Part shown: positions 1-9,229 of the stretch, piece by piece | Position numbering within the stretch: position 1 is the stretch's first letter | Layout: the number at the start of each line of letters is the position of its first letter | Source of the DNA: Accumulibacter sp. | GTDB taxonomy: Bacteria > Pseudomonadota > Gammaproteobacteria > Burkholderiales > Rhodocyclaceae | Length of the DNA stretch: 64,000 nt | Assembly: GCA_017302455.1 (NCBI GenBank) | Contig: JAFLDO010000015.1 | Span: forward strand, 1 to 64,000 | Reading direction: 5' to 3' | The notes under the pieces: model-generated | Database searches by the model: none | What the model was told of the DNA's origin: nothing | What the model saw: the letters and a program-made list of their open reading frames with translations, nothing else | Made by a program: the position numbers and the translations under genes

Positions 1-141
1 GAACGGTTGCTCGCCAAAGGCAAGCTCAAAAAGGTCGCCTTGGTCGCTTGCATGCATAAGATGCTGACGATTATGAACGCGATCGTCAAATCGGGTATCC
101 CCTGGAATCCAGAACACCCAAACGCCCCTAAAAACGCTTGA
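1..141 (+). CDS. IS110-family transposase, C-terminal fragment (partial at window edge)
   Basis: The first 46 codons in frame 1 end with TGA at 139-141. The peptide contains a KKVALVACMHKMLTIMNAIV stretch, the conserved C-terminal helix of IS110/IS116/IS902 transposases, followed by a Pro-Trp-Asn tail. IS110 enzymes combine an N-terminal DEDD catalytic domain with a C-terminal serine-containing domain; only the last part of the latter is seen, so activity cannot be judged. The start and the 5' end of the element lie left of the window. It points toward, and interrupts, the convergent PAS-GGDEF gene. Confidence 0.8.
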   Translation, partial: ERLLAKGKLKKVALVACMHKMLTIMNAIVKSGIPWNPEHPNAPKNA

Positions 142-155
142 CTTGGAACACAGTT
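1..155 (+). mobile_element. IS110-family insertion sequence, right end only
   Basis: Only the 3' end of the element lies in the window: the transposase C-terminus plus a few bases. The right boundary is not exact. It must fall between the transposase stop (141) and about 165, where minus-strand diguanylate cyclase sequence becomes recognisable. A very short non-coding right end suits the IS110 subgroup rather than IS1111, and no terminal inverted repeat can be judged because the left end is outside the window. Confidence 0.7.
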
Positions 156-2610
156 GCTCATCCCGGATGCTCAGCCGATACGGTTGCGACAAGCTGAGAC
201 GGATTTTCTCCGCGACGATCCGGGCTTGCGAAGTCGATTGCGCGCTGCCCGAATCGAGGGCACTCAGCATCACCACAAACTCATCGCCGGCGAAACGCGC
301 CACGGTGTCCATCTCGCGCACGCAGGCTTTCAGGCGGTGCGCCACCTCGATCAACAGCAGGTCGCCGGCTTCGTGGCCGTAGGTGTCGTTCATCGCCTTG
401 AATTCGTCCAGGTCGACGAACATCAGCGCGCCCTGGCAACCGGTGCGCTTGCTGACGGCCAGCGTCTGTCGCAGGCGGTCCAGTAGCGTCAGCCGATTGG
501 GAAGTTGCGTGAGCGTGTCGTGGAAGGCCAGATGACGGATTCTCTCCTCGGCCTCGCGGCGCTCGGTGACGTCATGGGAGAGGACGACGACGCGCTTGGT
601 ACGGCCTTCGCTGTCCTTGATGGCGCCGCCGCGCGACTCCATCACACGGACGCGGCCGTCGCTGGTGACGAAGCGATATTCGAGATGCTGGCCGACGCCG
701 GTAGCGACGGTGTCACGGAACGATTGCATGACCCGTTCACGGTCATCCGCATGGATATCGGCGAAGGAGGAGGTGCCGGGAAGCTTCCGGTCGCCGACCA
801 GGCGGGCGTAGGAGGGATTGTTGTAGATCCGCCGTCCGTCGACGTCGAGAACGGCCAGGAAACCCTCGAGGTTCTCGGCGATCAGGCGGAAGAAGGCTTC
901 CTGTTCGCGCAAGGCGTCTTCGGTCTGCCGGCGTACCGTGATATCCGTGTTGGCGCCGGCGACGCGGATCGCCTTGCCGTTCTCGTCGCGCAGAATCATC
1001 GCGCGACAGATGGTGTGCAAGTAATGGCCGTCGCGGTGCCGCAAGCGGAATTCCACTTTGCAGGAGTCGGCACCGTCCGCCAAAGCCGCCCCGAACACCT
1101 GGCGAACGCGCTGCACGTCGTCGGGATGGGTCAGTCGCTGCCACAGTTTCGTATCGAAGACGAGTTCGTCGTCGACATAGCCGAGCATGTCCCACCAGCG
1201 CGGCGAATAGTAGACGTCGCTGCGTCGCAGATCCCAGTCCCAGAAGGCGTCCCGGGTACCACGCAACACCAGTGACAAACGCTCTTCGCTGGCGCGCAGC
1301 GCTGCCTCCGCTTGCTTGTTGGCGGTGATGTCTTCGGTGAAGATGACGATGCCGCCGACGCTTCGCTGCGCGTCGTACCAGGGATGGATCTCCCAGCGCA
1401 CCCACTTCACCGAACCGTCGAGCCTTTCGAAGCGGTCCCCTTCCGAGCGCAATTCCTCGCCCGCCAGGCCTCGGCGATGCGCTTCCTTCCACTCTTCCGG
1501 GAGTTCCGGGAAGACGTCGTAGTGTGACAGGCCCTGCAGATCGCGCTTTTCCAGGCCGTGATCGGCGAACCAGCGGTTGCTCGCGTACAGATAGCGCATG
1601 TCGCGGTCGAACATCGCCAGTCCGGCCGGCGCGTATTCGATGAACAGTCGACGCTGTTCTTCGCTGGCGGCCAGCGCCTCCTCCGCCTGCTTGATCGTGG
1701 TGATATCGGAGAACAGCGTCACCACCTGGCGGATCTTGCCTTGCACGTCGGGCACCGTGCTGACGGTCTGCATCTCGACATACAACTCGCCGTTCTTGCG
1801 CCGGTTCCAGACTTCGCCGGACCAGTAGCCATCTTCGTTCAGCGCGCGCCGCCTGGCCGCGTAGAACGCCTTGTCCTGACGCTCTGAGGCGAGAAATCGC
1901 GAGTTGCGGGCCATGGCTTCTTCACGGCTGTAGCCGGTGATGCGGGTAAAGGCGCGATTGACCTCGACGATCGTGCCGTCGGTGGCGCTGATCATGATGC
2001 CTTCGCGGGCATGCGAGAAGACGCAGGCCGCCAGTTGCAGTCGGACCTCGCTCTGCTTGCGGTCGCTGATGTCGCTGATCATGACGCGAAAGACGGCAGC
2101 GTCAGCGTCGTCGCGAGCACTGGTGGCGTCCACGCGCGCCCAGAAGGTGTCGCCGCCCTGCTTCACCATCCGCAGTTCGCACGCCGGCGATTCGCCGGCC
2201 GCGAGCAGCCGTTTGCGGTAGAGATAGTAGATGACCTGATCGTCATTGAGGATGAAGCGGGCAAACGGCTGGTCGATCAGCAGATCCCGGGGCACGCCCA
2301 GCAGGCTGGCGCAGGTCAGGTTGGCCTTGAGGATCAGGCCCTGTCGGGAAAGCGTCAGGTAGCCCGCCGGCGCCAGGTCGTAGAGTTGCCGATACTGCTC
2401 GCGCGACGCCTCGATCTCGGCCTGGGCACGGCGCAGCTCCTCGTTCTGCCTGTCGAGCGCCATCCGTTGCACGCGCAGTTCATGCAGCGTCCACTGCAGG
2501 GATTCGGGCGACGGCGCGCCTTGCGGCTCCGCCAGGCCGGGCTCCGGCACCGGGGCTGATGCCGGCGAGCGCGGCGCTTCTGTAGCGTCCTTCTTCTCCT
2601 CGGTGCTCAC
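142..2610 (-). pseudogene. Multi-PAS diguanylate cyclase, truncated in its GGDEF domain by the IS110 element
   Basis: A GTG at 2610, preceded by GGAGGTAG, opens a continuous frame. It has a short coiled coil (about residues 45-70), five PAS domains (starting near 70, 188, 317, 440 and 567) and a GGDEF domain from about 688. The signature is present as AGDEF at residues 774-778. After about residue 810 (VAEKIRLSLSQPYRL) homology stops. The SIG...YxAK part of the GGDEF fold, and any following EAL domain, are missing, and the frame runs without a stop into the IS110 element to base 1. No signal peptide or membrane segment is visible, so it would be a cytosolic c-di-GMP synthase. The missing C-terminal subdomain should abolish activity. 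The frame is otherwise intact, suggesting a recent insertion. Confidence 0.85.
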
Positions 2611-3270
2611 CGGCTACCTCCATGGTCCATGTACGGCAGCGATTCGTCCGCTGGGTCGACGAATGGCCTCCATCGCATGCACATCGGTCGCGCCTCATCC
2701 ACCGAAAACAGTCGCCGCCTTCCAGCAGGTCGACGACCGAATTCCCAGCCCCCCCACTATAGACCAGCTTGTGCCGCGATCACGCAGATCGGGCAGAGAT
2801 TGTAAAGAAGTCATTATAGTTCTGTGATGACCGGAACCAGGCAGGCGCCGCTAGATCGGCTTGCTGGCGCGGGTGGGGGCCTTGCGCTCGGCCTTCTTCT
2901 TCAGGCCGAGGGACGGATGTCCCGCGTCGAAAATCGTAGCGCCTGGCTTGAAATGCTGTCAAGGCGCCGCTTGCTGGCGGCCGCAAACAAGCCATTCGCT
3001 CGACCAGGGAGCGTAGTGCGCGTGTCGTGTTGGCAACACGACGGCTCGTGATGGCAATTTGTCGCGCCGTGATCGAATCACGACACGTCGTGGAAGGAAT
3101 TTGCTTCACCGGGCTGCCATCACGACCTGTCGTGATGGCAGCACGCGACGGCGTGTTGCCAATTTGTCGTGCCGTGATCGAATCACGAGGCATCGTGCCA
3201 GGATTTTGTCGCCGGGTGATGGCGGCACGACGCGCGCACGCCCTTGGCCAAGGCGGTGAACACGCGACCC
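2611..3270. other. 660-bp intergenic region without a convincing gene
   Basis: The region lies between the 5' end of the PAS-GGDEF gene and the 3' end of the MmeI-like gene. No open frame shows recognisable similarity or good codon structure. The right third (3024-3235) holds the palindrome cluster described separately. The part next to 2610 presumably carries the promoter of the PAS gene, but no clear -35/-10 pair was identified. Confidence 0.6.
3024..3235. repeat. Cluster of palindromes with a degenerate 105-bp direct repeat
   Basis: Four near-perfect palindromes occur in about 165 bp: 3024-3042 (9-bp arms, 1-nt spacer), 3068-3082 (CGTGAT/ATCACG around CGA), 3115-3140 (12-bp arms TGCCATCACGAC / GTCGTGATGGCA, 2-nt spacer) and 3173-3187 (identical to 3068-3082). 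The stretch at 3056-3092 recurs with a few changes at 3161-3197, giving a 105-bp period, and a weaker third copy seems to begin near 3212. It resembles REP/BIME-type intergenic palindromes and is not CRISPR. Confidence 0.65.
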
Positions 3271-6200
3271 TCAGCCGGCGGCGGCCGCGCGTTGCAGGTT
3301 CAGCGCCAGCAGCCGGCGCAGGATTTCTTCGTCGGGCATCGCCGGGGTGTAGTCGCTCCAGCCATACGCGGCGGCGACGGCGTGGTCGAGTTCCTGATGC
3401 GCGAGCGCGAGCCAGGCGGGACGGGCATTGTAGAGGTTGGTGAGGGTGCGTTTCTTCAGATCGGCGGCGTGGCCGGACCTGGCCACCGGACGCTTCGGGA
3501 AGCCGGCTTTCTCTTCTTCGGGGGTAATCACCCAATCGACCCATTCGGCGGGGTTGAGCCAGTTTTCGCGCAGTTCGTCGAGGCGCCGCGCGGCTGATCC
3601 GATTCGCTCGGCGAGCGGACCAGTCGGCGCAGTCTGGGCCGTGTCGCGGGGGGTCAGGTGCTCGGGGAAAGGGAAGGTTTCGAACGTGGTCCTGGAGGTA
3701 TAGCGCGGGCGATCCTCAAGGCTCGTCCCCATGCGAAGCGCCCACAACGCGTGAAAGCGCGATTGCAGGATGCCAAAGGTCGCATCGTCCGGGCGCGCTA
3801 CGACGACAAGATTCTTGTCCGCCACCACCGCCGCCGGCAGCCAGACGAAAACGCGGTGCTTGGCGACTTCCGGTGTCGCGATGAAGCGAGGCAGTCTTGC
3901 AACTTCCCGTTTCATGTCTGCCGCTGATCGCTTGAACAACCAGAATTTTTCGCGAATACTCCTTTCGGCATTAGTGTCGCGCTCCGGCTTGACAAGCGTC
4001 AAGACATGAACGAACGGCGTTTCAAACAACATGGCGGCGGTCTGAGAGTATTCCGCGAAATCGACGATCCACTTGTCTCCCGGGCGCTGCGTGACATCCA
4101 TACCGTTGCGCCAAGGGCGAACCACGTCCGCATTTGGCCGGCCGTTCGGATTTGGCAAACTTAGCCACTGGCGTGCCAGCGCGCCGGGAACGTCGAAGGC
4201 TCCGCCCTTGGTGATTCCCTGGAAAGCGGCGCAAGCGTTCTCCGCCAAGGCCTTGGCCTGCGTCAGATCAAGCCCCGCGCCTGCCGTCAGATCGGCGTGA
4301 ATGGCGGCAACCTCGGCGTCGTCCAGCCGAGCGCTGCCGTCGATGCCCGAACCTCTCCCGAAACCCAGCAGCGACACCCGCACCGCCGCCCCTTCATTGA
4401 CCCACGCTTCATCGCTCCAGGCTTCGAAGATGCGCGTCGTGTCGACGATGCGATCGAGCACCTTGCGGTTGGCCCCGCCGCGAATCGAGTTGGTGGCGAC
4501 CAGCCCTGCCCGCTCGCACAAGCCGGCCTCGATCTGCGCGCGGCTTTTCTCGAACCAGTAAGTCACCAGGTCGGCGCCGCCGGGAACGCGGCCTGCGTAG
4601 CGCTTGCGCAGGCGTTCGACGTAGTCGGCACCGAGTTCGCCGCGCATCATCTTGTCGCCGAGAAACGGCGGATTGCCGACGATCACATCGGCCTTCGGCC
4701 ACACCGCTTCGCTGCCGTCGGCGTCGAGCAGCGCGTCGCGGTGCTCGATATGGTCGAGCGGCGCCAGGATCGGGTTGCGGCGGAAGTCGTAGCCGTTCTT
4801 CAGCATCCACTGTATTTCGCCGACCCACACCGTCACCCGCGCCAGTTCGGCGGCGTAGGCGTTGATCTCGATGCCGAGCACGTTGGCCGGGCTGCTTTCG
4901 ATGGTGAGTTGCCGTTGCAGGCCGAGCGCTTCGGCGTCGAGGTTGGCGCGGTGCTCGAGTGAGCACGGTCAGCTCCCGTGATGGGAAATCGCTCAACTTT
5001 GGTCAAGCAAGTTGATGGCTTTGTCGATAACTCCATGATTTCTTGAATAATCACGATAACTGATGGAGTGCTCGAAGTGCCATCACGGTGTGATCAGGAC
5101 TTGGTCAACAAGAGTGATGTGTTGTAATGGTCTGACTTTGTTTGGTTTTTCTTGTTACCCTGTCATAAATAATCACGAGCGTGATGGGCTCGATGACTCG
5201 GAGACGGGTCAAGGGCAGGCTGCGGCACTATGCAGCCTGGCGAAGCACCCCCTTGACGCGGCGGAGAGTCGATACGCTCGATCATGGCTGTTGGTGCGGC
5301 ATTTCGCGCCAACAGCCATGATGACTGGCTGCGGTTTCTCAGCCAATCATTCGCTAAGCCATCAAGTTCTGTGAACATTGAAACATCAAAAACGTTGGCG
5401 GTACACACTCGAGGTCCTTGAGCGCGCGCAGGCTGAGGTACAGGAAGTTGCCCGAGCCACAGGCGGGGTCAAGGACGCGGAAGCTTTTCAGGCGCTCGAT
5501 GTAACCGAGGAACAGCGCCTGGGCTTCCTTCCAGGCGCTCTGCGAGCCTTTGCCGCCCGCGTGATATTTGGCGACCAGCGGGCCGATGCGCGCGCGGGCT
5601 TGCGCCCATTCGCGCGCCAGCGGTTCGACGATGACCGGATTGACGAGCTTCATGATCGTCCCCGGGTCGGTGTAGTTGGCGCCGAGCGGGGCGCGGATCT
5701 TCGGGTCGAGGCCGCGTTCGAAGAGCGTGCCGAGAATCGACGGCTCGATGGCGCTCCAGTCCATCTTGCTGGCGGCGTGCAGCGCGGCGACCTCGCCGGG
5801 CGTCAGTTCGATCAGGTCGACATGGGCAAAGAGGCCGCCGTTGAACCAGGCGATGTCTTCGAGCAGGAAGTCGCCGCCGTTCTGCATGGCCTGGAAGAGT
5901 TCACCGAGCGCGGCGCCGAGCTTCACCGTGTCGGCGCCGCGCTTGGCCATGACGCGCTCGAAAAGGTGCTTGGGCAGCAGTTCGATGTCTTCGGCAAACA
6001 TGCAGAACAGGCACTGGATCAGGAAGTGCGCGACCTTCTGCGGATCGTGGCCACGGCTGGTCATCGATTGGGCGATGTCGGCGAAGCGGCCGGCGGCGTC
6101 GGCGGTGATCTCGCGCACGGTGCGGCCCGGACGGAAGCTTTCGGGGTCGGTGAACAGCCGGCGCAGCTTTTGCAGGTTGTCGGGCGTGCCGATGTCTTCG

Positions 6201-6571
6201 AGGCGGATGGTGTGCGTCTCGGACGGCGTGCCGGTGAAATGGGTGTGGATCTGCGTCACGTCGCGGTTGCTGACGACGAGCAGCGGCGGGTTGTCGAGGG
6301 CCAGCGCGTAGGTCATCAGTTGCTTGAGGGCGCCGCCGAGGTCACCGCCCGGACCCTTGTTCTCCCAGCCGAAATGCCCGCGCTTCCAGACATCCGCCCA
6401 GCCATGCCCGGCGCCGGTGCGCGTCGCGCCGCGTTCGAAACAATAGTTGTCCGAATCGTTCGGGGCGTCGACGCCGAGCAGCGCGCACAGGTCGAGGAAG
6501 AAGGCCTGCGAGCCGGCGCGCTCGGAGAGTGGGTTGTCGCGCCATCTGGCGATGAACTGGCTGGGGGTCAT
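3271..6571 (-). pseudogene. MmeI-like fused restriction endonuclease/adenine methyltransferase, split by an insertion
   Basis: Translation starts at ATG 6571 (MTPSQFIARWRDNP). Without the 448-bp insertion and one CTCGAG copy the gene is a single 948-codon frame, close to MmeI (919 residues). The N-terminal nuclease domain has D60-x9-E70-x-K72 in the same D-x9-ExK spacing as MmeI. Helical and methyltransferase domains follow, with motif I DPACGSGNF near residue 370 and motif IV NPPF at about 482-485, then target-recognition and C-terminal regions. The insertion falls after residue 388, between motif I and LGIEINAYAAEL. The N-terminal piece then picks up a few foreign residues and stops at 5354; the C-terminal piece has no native start. 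Such enzymes need both activities in one chain, so the system is very probably dead. All catalytic motifs remain, so decay is recent. Confidence 0.9.
4960..5407. mobile_element. 448-bp non-autonomous insertion (MITE-like) in the MmeI-like gene
   Basis: The element is bounded by CTCGAG at 4954-4959 and 5408-5413. Removing it with one copy restores the host frame exactly (LKDLE joined to HRANL). The ends TGAGCACGGTCA and, read inward from the right, TGTGTACCGCCA match at 8 of 12 positions, a weak terminal inverted repeat. It has no credible protein gene and is visibly AT-richer than its surroundings, especially 5020-5170. It holds strong nested hairpins: arms 5208-5215/5250-5257 enclosing 5216-5223/5232-5239, and a perfect 14-bp stem 5281-5294/5309-5322. 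The family is not recognised. A MITE or deleted insertion sequence is most likely. Confidence 0.75.
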
Positions 6572-6687
6572 GGGCGTGGCGCTGAGCGTTGGCAGAGCGT
6601 GGAAGCATAGCCGATGGGCGACCATGGTTGTTGAAAGTCCGTCGGCCTGTCGGTTAGACTTCGGCCAATCATTTGGAGTGGCCAACC

Positions 6688-6897
6688 ATGAACACGATGG
6701 AACGAATTGTCGAGGAAGTGCGGACGCTGCCTGAGACGGATGCGCGAGAAGTGCTGGATTTTGTTGGCTACCTCAAGTCCAGGCGCGCACAGACCATGGC
6801 GGCAACTGCGGACATGAGCGAATTCGATCAGTTCGGTGCGGTGTTCGATGGCAAGTTCAACCGTGATGAGTGCTATGACCGCGAAGTGCTTCGCTGA
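6688..6897 (+). CDS. VapB/DUF2281-like antitoxin
   Basis: This 69-residue protein starts at ATG 6688, which has GGAG about 10 nt upstream; an ATG at 6673 is less likely. The N-terminal helix-rich part (MERIVEEVRTLPETDAREVL) and the FNRDECYDREVLR tail resemble small DUF2281-type antitoxins that pair with PIN toxins. It overlaps the toxin by 23 nt, the usual arrangement for a coupled antitoxin-first pair. It should bind and inhibit the downstream PIN protein and repress the shared promoter. The DNA-binding fold is not obvious from sequence alone. Confidence 0.75.
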   Translation: MNTMERIVEEVRTLPETDAREVLDFVGYLKSRRAQTMAATADMSEFDQFGAVFDGKFNRDECYDREVLR

Positions 6898-7282
6898 CAC
6901 GAACGTCGTCCTGTATACCATTGGGAAGGACAGCCGCAAGGCGGAGATTGCGCGCGGCATCCTGGCGGCGCGTCCGCTGGTCAGCGCGCAGGTCATCAAT
7001 GAGGCCATCAATGTCTGCCTGCGGAAGCTCGATTTTGGTCGGACGAAGGCGTACGCCTTCGCAGATAGTGTGATGCGGCTTACCGATGTGCTGCCCGTCG
7101 ATGAAACGACCATCCGCAAGAGCGCAGAGCTGGCCATCCGCTACCAGCTTGCCAATTGGGATGCACTGATCGTGGCAGCAGCCGTGCTCGCCGGCTGCGA
7201 TACGCTCTATTCCGAGGACCTGCAGAATGGACAGGTGCTGGCAGACCAGCTGTCTGTCGTCAATCCGTTCGTCACCGCATGA
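6875..7282 (+). CDS. VapC-like PIN-domain ribonuclease toxin
   Basis: This 135-residue protein starts at ATG 6875 (MTAKCFADTNVVLY), inside the antitoxin gene. The PIN acidic residues are visible: Asp in FADTNV, Glu in VINEAIN, Asp in NWDALIV and Asp in LYSEDLQ. They would form the Mg-binding site for cleavage of RNA, often initiator tRNA or rRNA in this family. Length and motifs are complete, so the toxin looks functional. The pair sits beside the broken MmeI-like gene and may be what remains active in this small defence patch. Confidence 0.85.
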   Translation: MTAKCFADTNVVLYTIGKDSRKAEIARGILAARPLVSAQVINEAINVCLRKLDFGRTKAYAFADSVMRLTDVLPVDETTIRKSAELAIRYQLANWDALIVAAAVLAGCDTLYSEDLQNGQVLADQLSVVNPFVTA

Positions 7283-7361
7283 AGCACTGGCCATACGCTT
7301 GCGTCGAAACCCTGATCGGTTGCTCTTGGCTCTCGATGAGGGCCGTATCGATCAGCGGCGT

Positions 7362-8441
7362 TCAGCGCACCTTGATCTCGGTCCACATCCGCGACAGGAT
7401 GCGGCGCGTTTTCGGGTCGAAATCGCGCAGCATTTCGAGCCGCCGCAGGTCGCCGGGCGGCGGGAAGATGCCGGGATTGCCGGCAATCTCGGGGCGGATG
7501 TGCGGCGTCGCGGCGGCGTTCGGGTTGCCGGCGCCGATCAGGTTCGAGACATCCGCAGCGTTGGTGCCGTCGAGGATGAAGTCGATGAAGCGGTGCGCGA
7601 GGTCGGGGCGCTGGCCGCCCTTGAGCAGGACGAAACTGTCGACCGCCAGCACCGCGCCTTCCTTCGGCGTGCGGAATTCGATGGCGAACGGCCGTTTCGC
7701 TTCCAGCGCGTCCTGCTGCGCCCGGTACATGTCGCTCGAGTAGCCGTGGGCGAGCCAGATGTTGCCGATCGCCAGGTCCTTGATGTAGGTGCTGTTCGAG
7801 AACGTCGCCCAGTAGGGCTTGGCGCGCAGGATGAGACGCTTGGCTTCGTCCCAGCGCGCCGGGTCGATCTCCTGCACCGAGTAGCCAAGGTATTTCATGG
7901 CCGCGGCCATCAGTTCGCGCTGGCTGTTGAGCACAGTCACCTTGCCCTTGAGCTTCTCGAGGTAGCGCGGCTCGAAGATCAGCGCCCAGGTGTCGGTCGG
8001 CAGGCCAAGCTGGGCCAGCCGCCTGGCGTTGTAGCCGAGCAGCGTCACCGTCGTCGCGTAAGGCACGGCGTAGCGCATGCCGGGATCGTACCAGGGCTCG
8101 CGAAACTCGGCCTTCAGGTTGGCGAGGTTCGGCAGCCTGGCCTTGTCGAGCGGGCGCAGCGCCGCCTTGCGGAGTAGCGTCTCGACGGCAAAGCCGGTGG
8201 GAACGACCAGATCGTAGCCGGTGGCGCCGGCTTCGAGCTTGGCCAGCATCTCCTCGTTGTCGGAGTAATAGTCCTGGTTGACGCGGCACTGGCACTGCGC
8301 CTCGAAACGGCGAACCGTGTCTTCCGAGAGGTAGCTGTTCCAGATGTAGAGATAGAGGACATCTTCGGCGTGCGCCGGCGTCGCCAGAGCGCCAAGCAGC
8401 AGCAGCGCCAGCCGGCGGACGACGCGCAACAAGCTCCTCAC
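7362..8441 (-). CDS. potD: Polyamine ABC transporter periplasmic binding protein (PotD-like)
   Basis: This 359-residue protein begins at a GTG (8441) that overlaps the stop of the upstream permease in a GTGA junction. A signal peptide (VRSLLRVVRRLALLLLGALA, cut after AHA near residue 24) is followed by LYLYIWNSYLSEDTVRRFEA, the typical start of mature PotD/PotF proteins. The fold runs to a C-terminal SRMWTEIKVR. It should deliver spermidine or putrescine to the PotABC complex. It is the last gene of a potA-potB-potC-potD operon, the same order as in Escherichia coli. Which polyamine is bound cannot be decided from the sequence. Confidence 0.9.
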   Translation of the reverse strand: MRSLLRVVRRLALLLLGALATPAHAEDVLYLYIWNSYLSEDTVRRFEAQCQCRVNQDYYSDNEEMLAKLEAGATGYDLVVPTGFAVETLLRKAALRPLDKARLPNLANLKAEFREPWYDPGMRYAVPYATTVTLLGYNARRLAQLGLPTDTWALIFEPRYLEKLKGKVTVLNSQRELMAAAMKYLGYSVQEIDPARWDEAKRLILRAKPYWATFSNSTYIKDLAIGNIWLAHGYSSDMYRAQQDALEAKRPFAIEFRTPKEGAVLAVDSFVLLKGGQRPDLAHRFIDFILDGTNAADVSNLIGAGNPNAAATPHIRPEIAGNPGIFPPPGDLRRLEMLRDFDPKTRRILSRMWTEIKVR

Positions 8442-9229
8442 ATCCTGCCCTTCAGCGCGTCCGGCGCCAGCCTCGCGGCCAGCGCAATCAGCGTCAGCGT
8501 CAGCGCCATCAGCAGCGTCGAAACGGCATTCACTTCCGGCGTCACGGCCACCTTGATCATCGAGTAGATCTGCAGCGGCAGCGTGGTGACGCCGACACCG
8601 GCAACGAAGAAGGTGATCACGAAATCGTCGATCGAGAGGGTGAAGCTCATCAGGAAACCGGCCAGCACGGCCGGCAGGATCAGCGGCAGGGTGACGCGCC
8701 GGAACGTCTGCCAGGGGCCGGCGCCGAGATCGCGCGCGGCCTCGAAAATGCTTTCGTCGAGCATCGCCAGGCTGGTGCGCACGACGATCGCGACGAAGCC
8801 GATCGAGAAGGTGATGTGCGCAATGAGGATCGAGACGAGGCCGAGCGTCAGGTCGAGCACCTGGCGGAAGAACAGCAGCAGCGACACGCCGAGCAGGATC
8901 TCGGGCATCGCCACCGGCGTCAGCACGAGAAAAGGCAGACAGCGCAGCAGACCGGAGCGCCAGCGCTGCATGGCCATCCCGGCCATGGTCCCGAGCACGG
9001 TCGCCAGCGTCGCGGCGGTGAGGGCAATGAGCAGCGAGTTGGCGGCGGCGCCGAGCATCTGCTCGTCGGCGAACAGCGTCGCGTACCAGCGCGTCGTGAA
9101 GCCGACCCACTCGGCGTTGAGCAGCGAGTCGTTAAAGGAGAAGAGGACGACCACCGCCAGCGGCAGGTAGAGAAAGGCATAGACGGCGAGCGCCGCCGCC
9201 CATAGCCAAGCGGTTGCCCGCCCCTTCAT
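8438..9229 (-). CDS. potC: Polyamine ABC transporter permease (PotC-like)
   Basis: A 263-residue inner-membrane protein with about six transmembrane segments. The EAA loop for docking the ATPase is visible as EAARDLGAGPWQTFRRVTLP. ATG 9229 overlaps the stop of potB (ATGA), and its own stop overlaps the GTG of potD. The start is fixed by MKGRATAWLWAAALAVYAFL, a typical first transmembrane helix. It forms the channel together with PotB. Confidence 0.9.
   Translation of the reverse strand: MKGRATAWLWAAALAVYAFLYLPLAVVVLFSFNDSLLNAEWVGFTTRWYATLFADEQMLGAAANSLLIALTAATLATVLGTMAGMAMQRWRSGLLRCLPFLVLTPVAMPEILLGVSLLLFFRQVLDLTLGLVSILIAHITFSIGFVAIVVRTSLAMLDESIFEAARDLGAGPWQTFRRVTLPLILPAVLAGFLMSFTLSIDDFVITFFVAGVGVTTLPLQIYSMIKVAVTPEVNAVSTLLMALTLTLIALAARLAPDALKGRM

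Noticed and set aside
3024-3235. CRISPR array
   Set aside because: Repeats are palindromes of different lengths with no equal spacers, and there are no cas genes.
4960-5407. Group II intron
   Set aside because: No GUGYG 5' end, no domain V-like hairpin and no reverse transcriptase; flanking duplications point to transposition instead.
5378-6610. 410-codon plus-strand frame opposite the MmeI-like gene
   Set aside because: It is antisense to a frame with clear nuclease and methyltransferase motifs and has no domain of its own.
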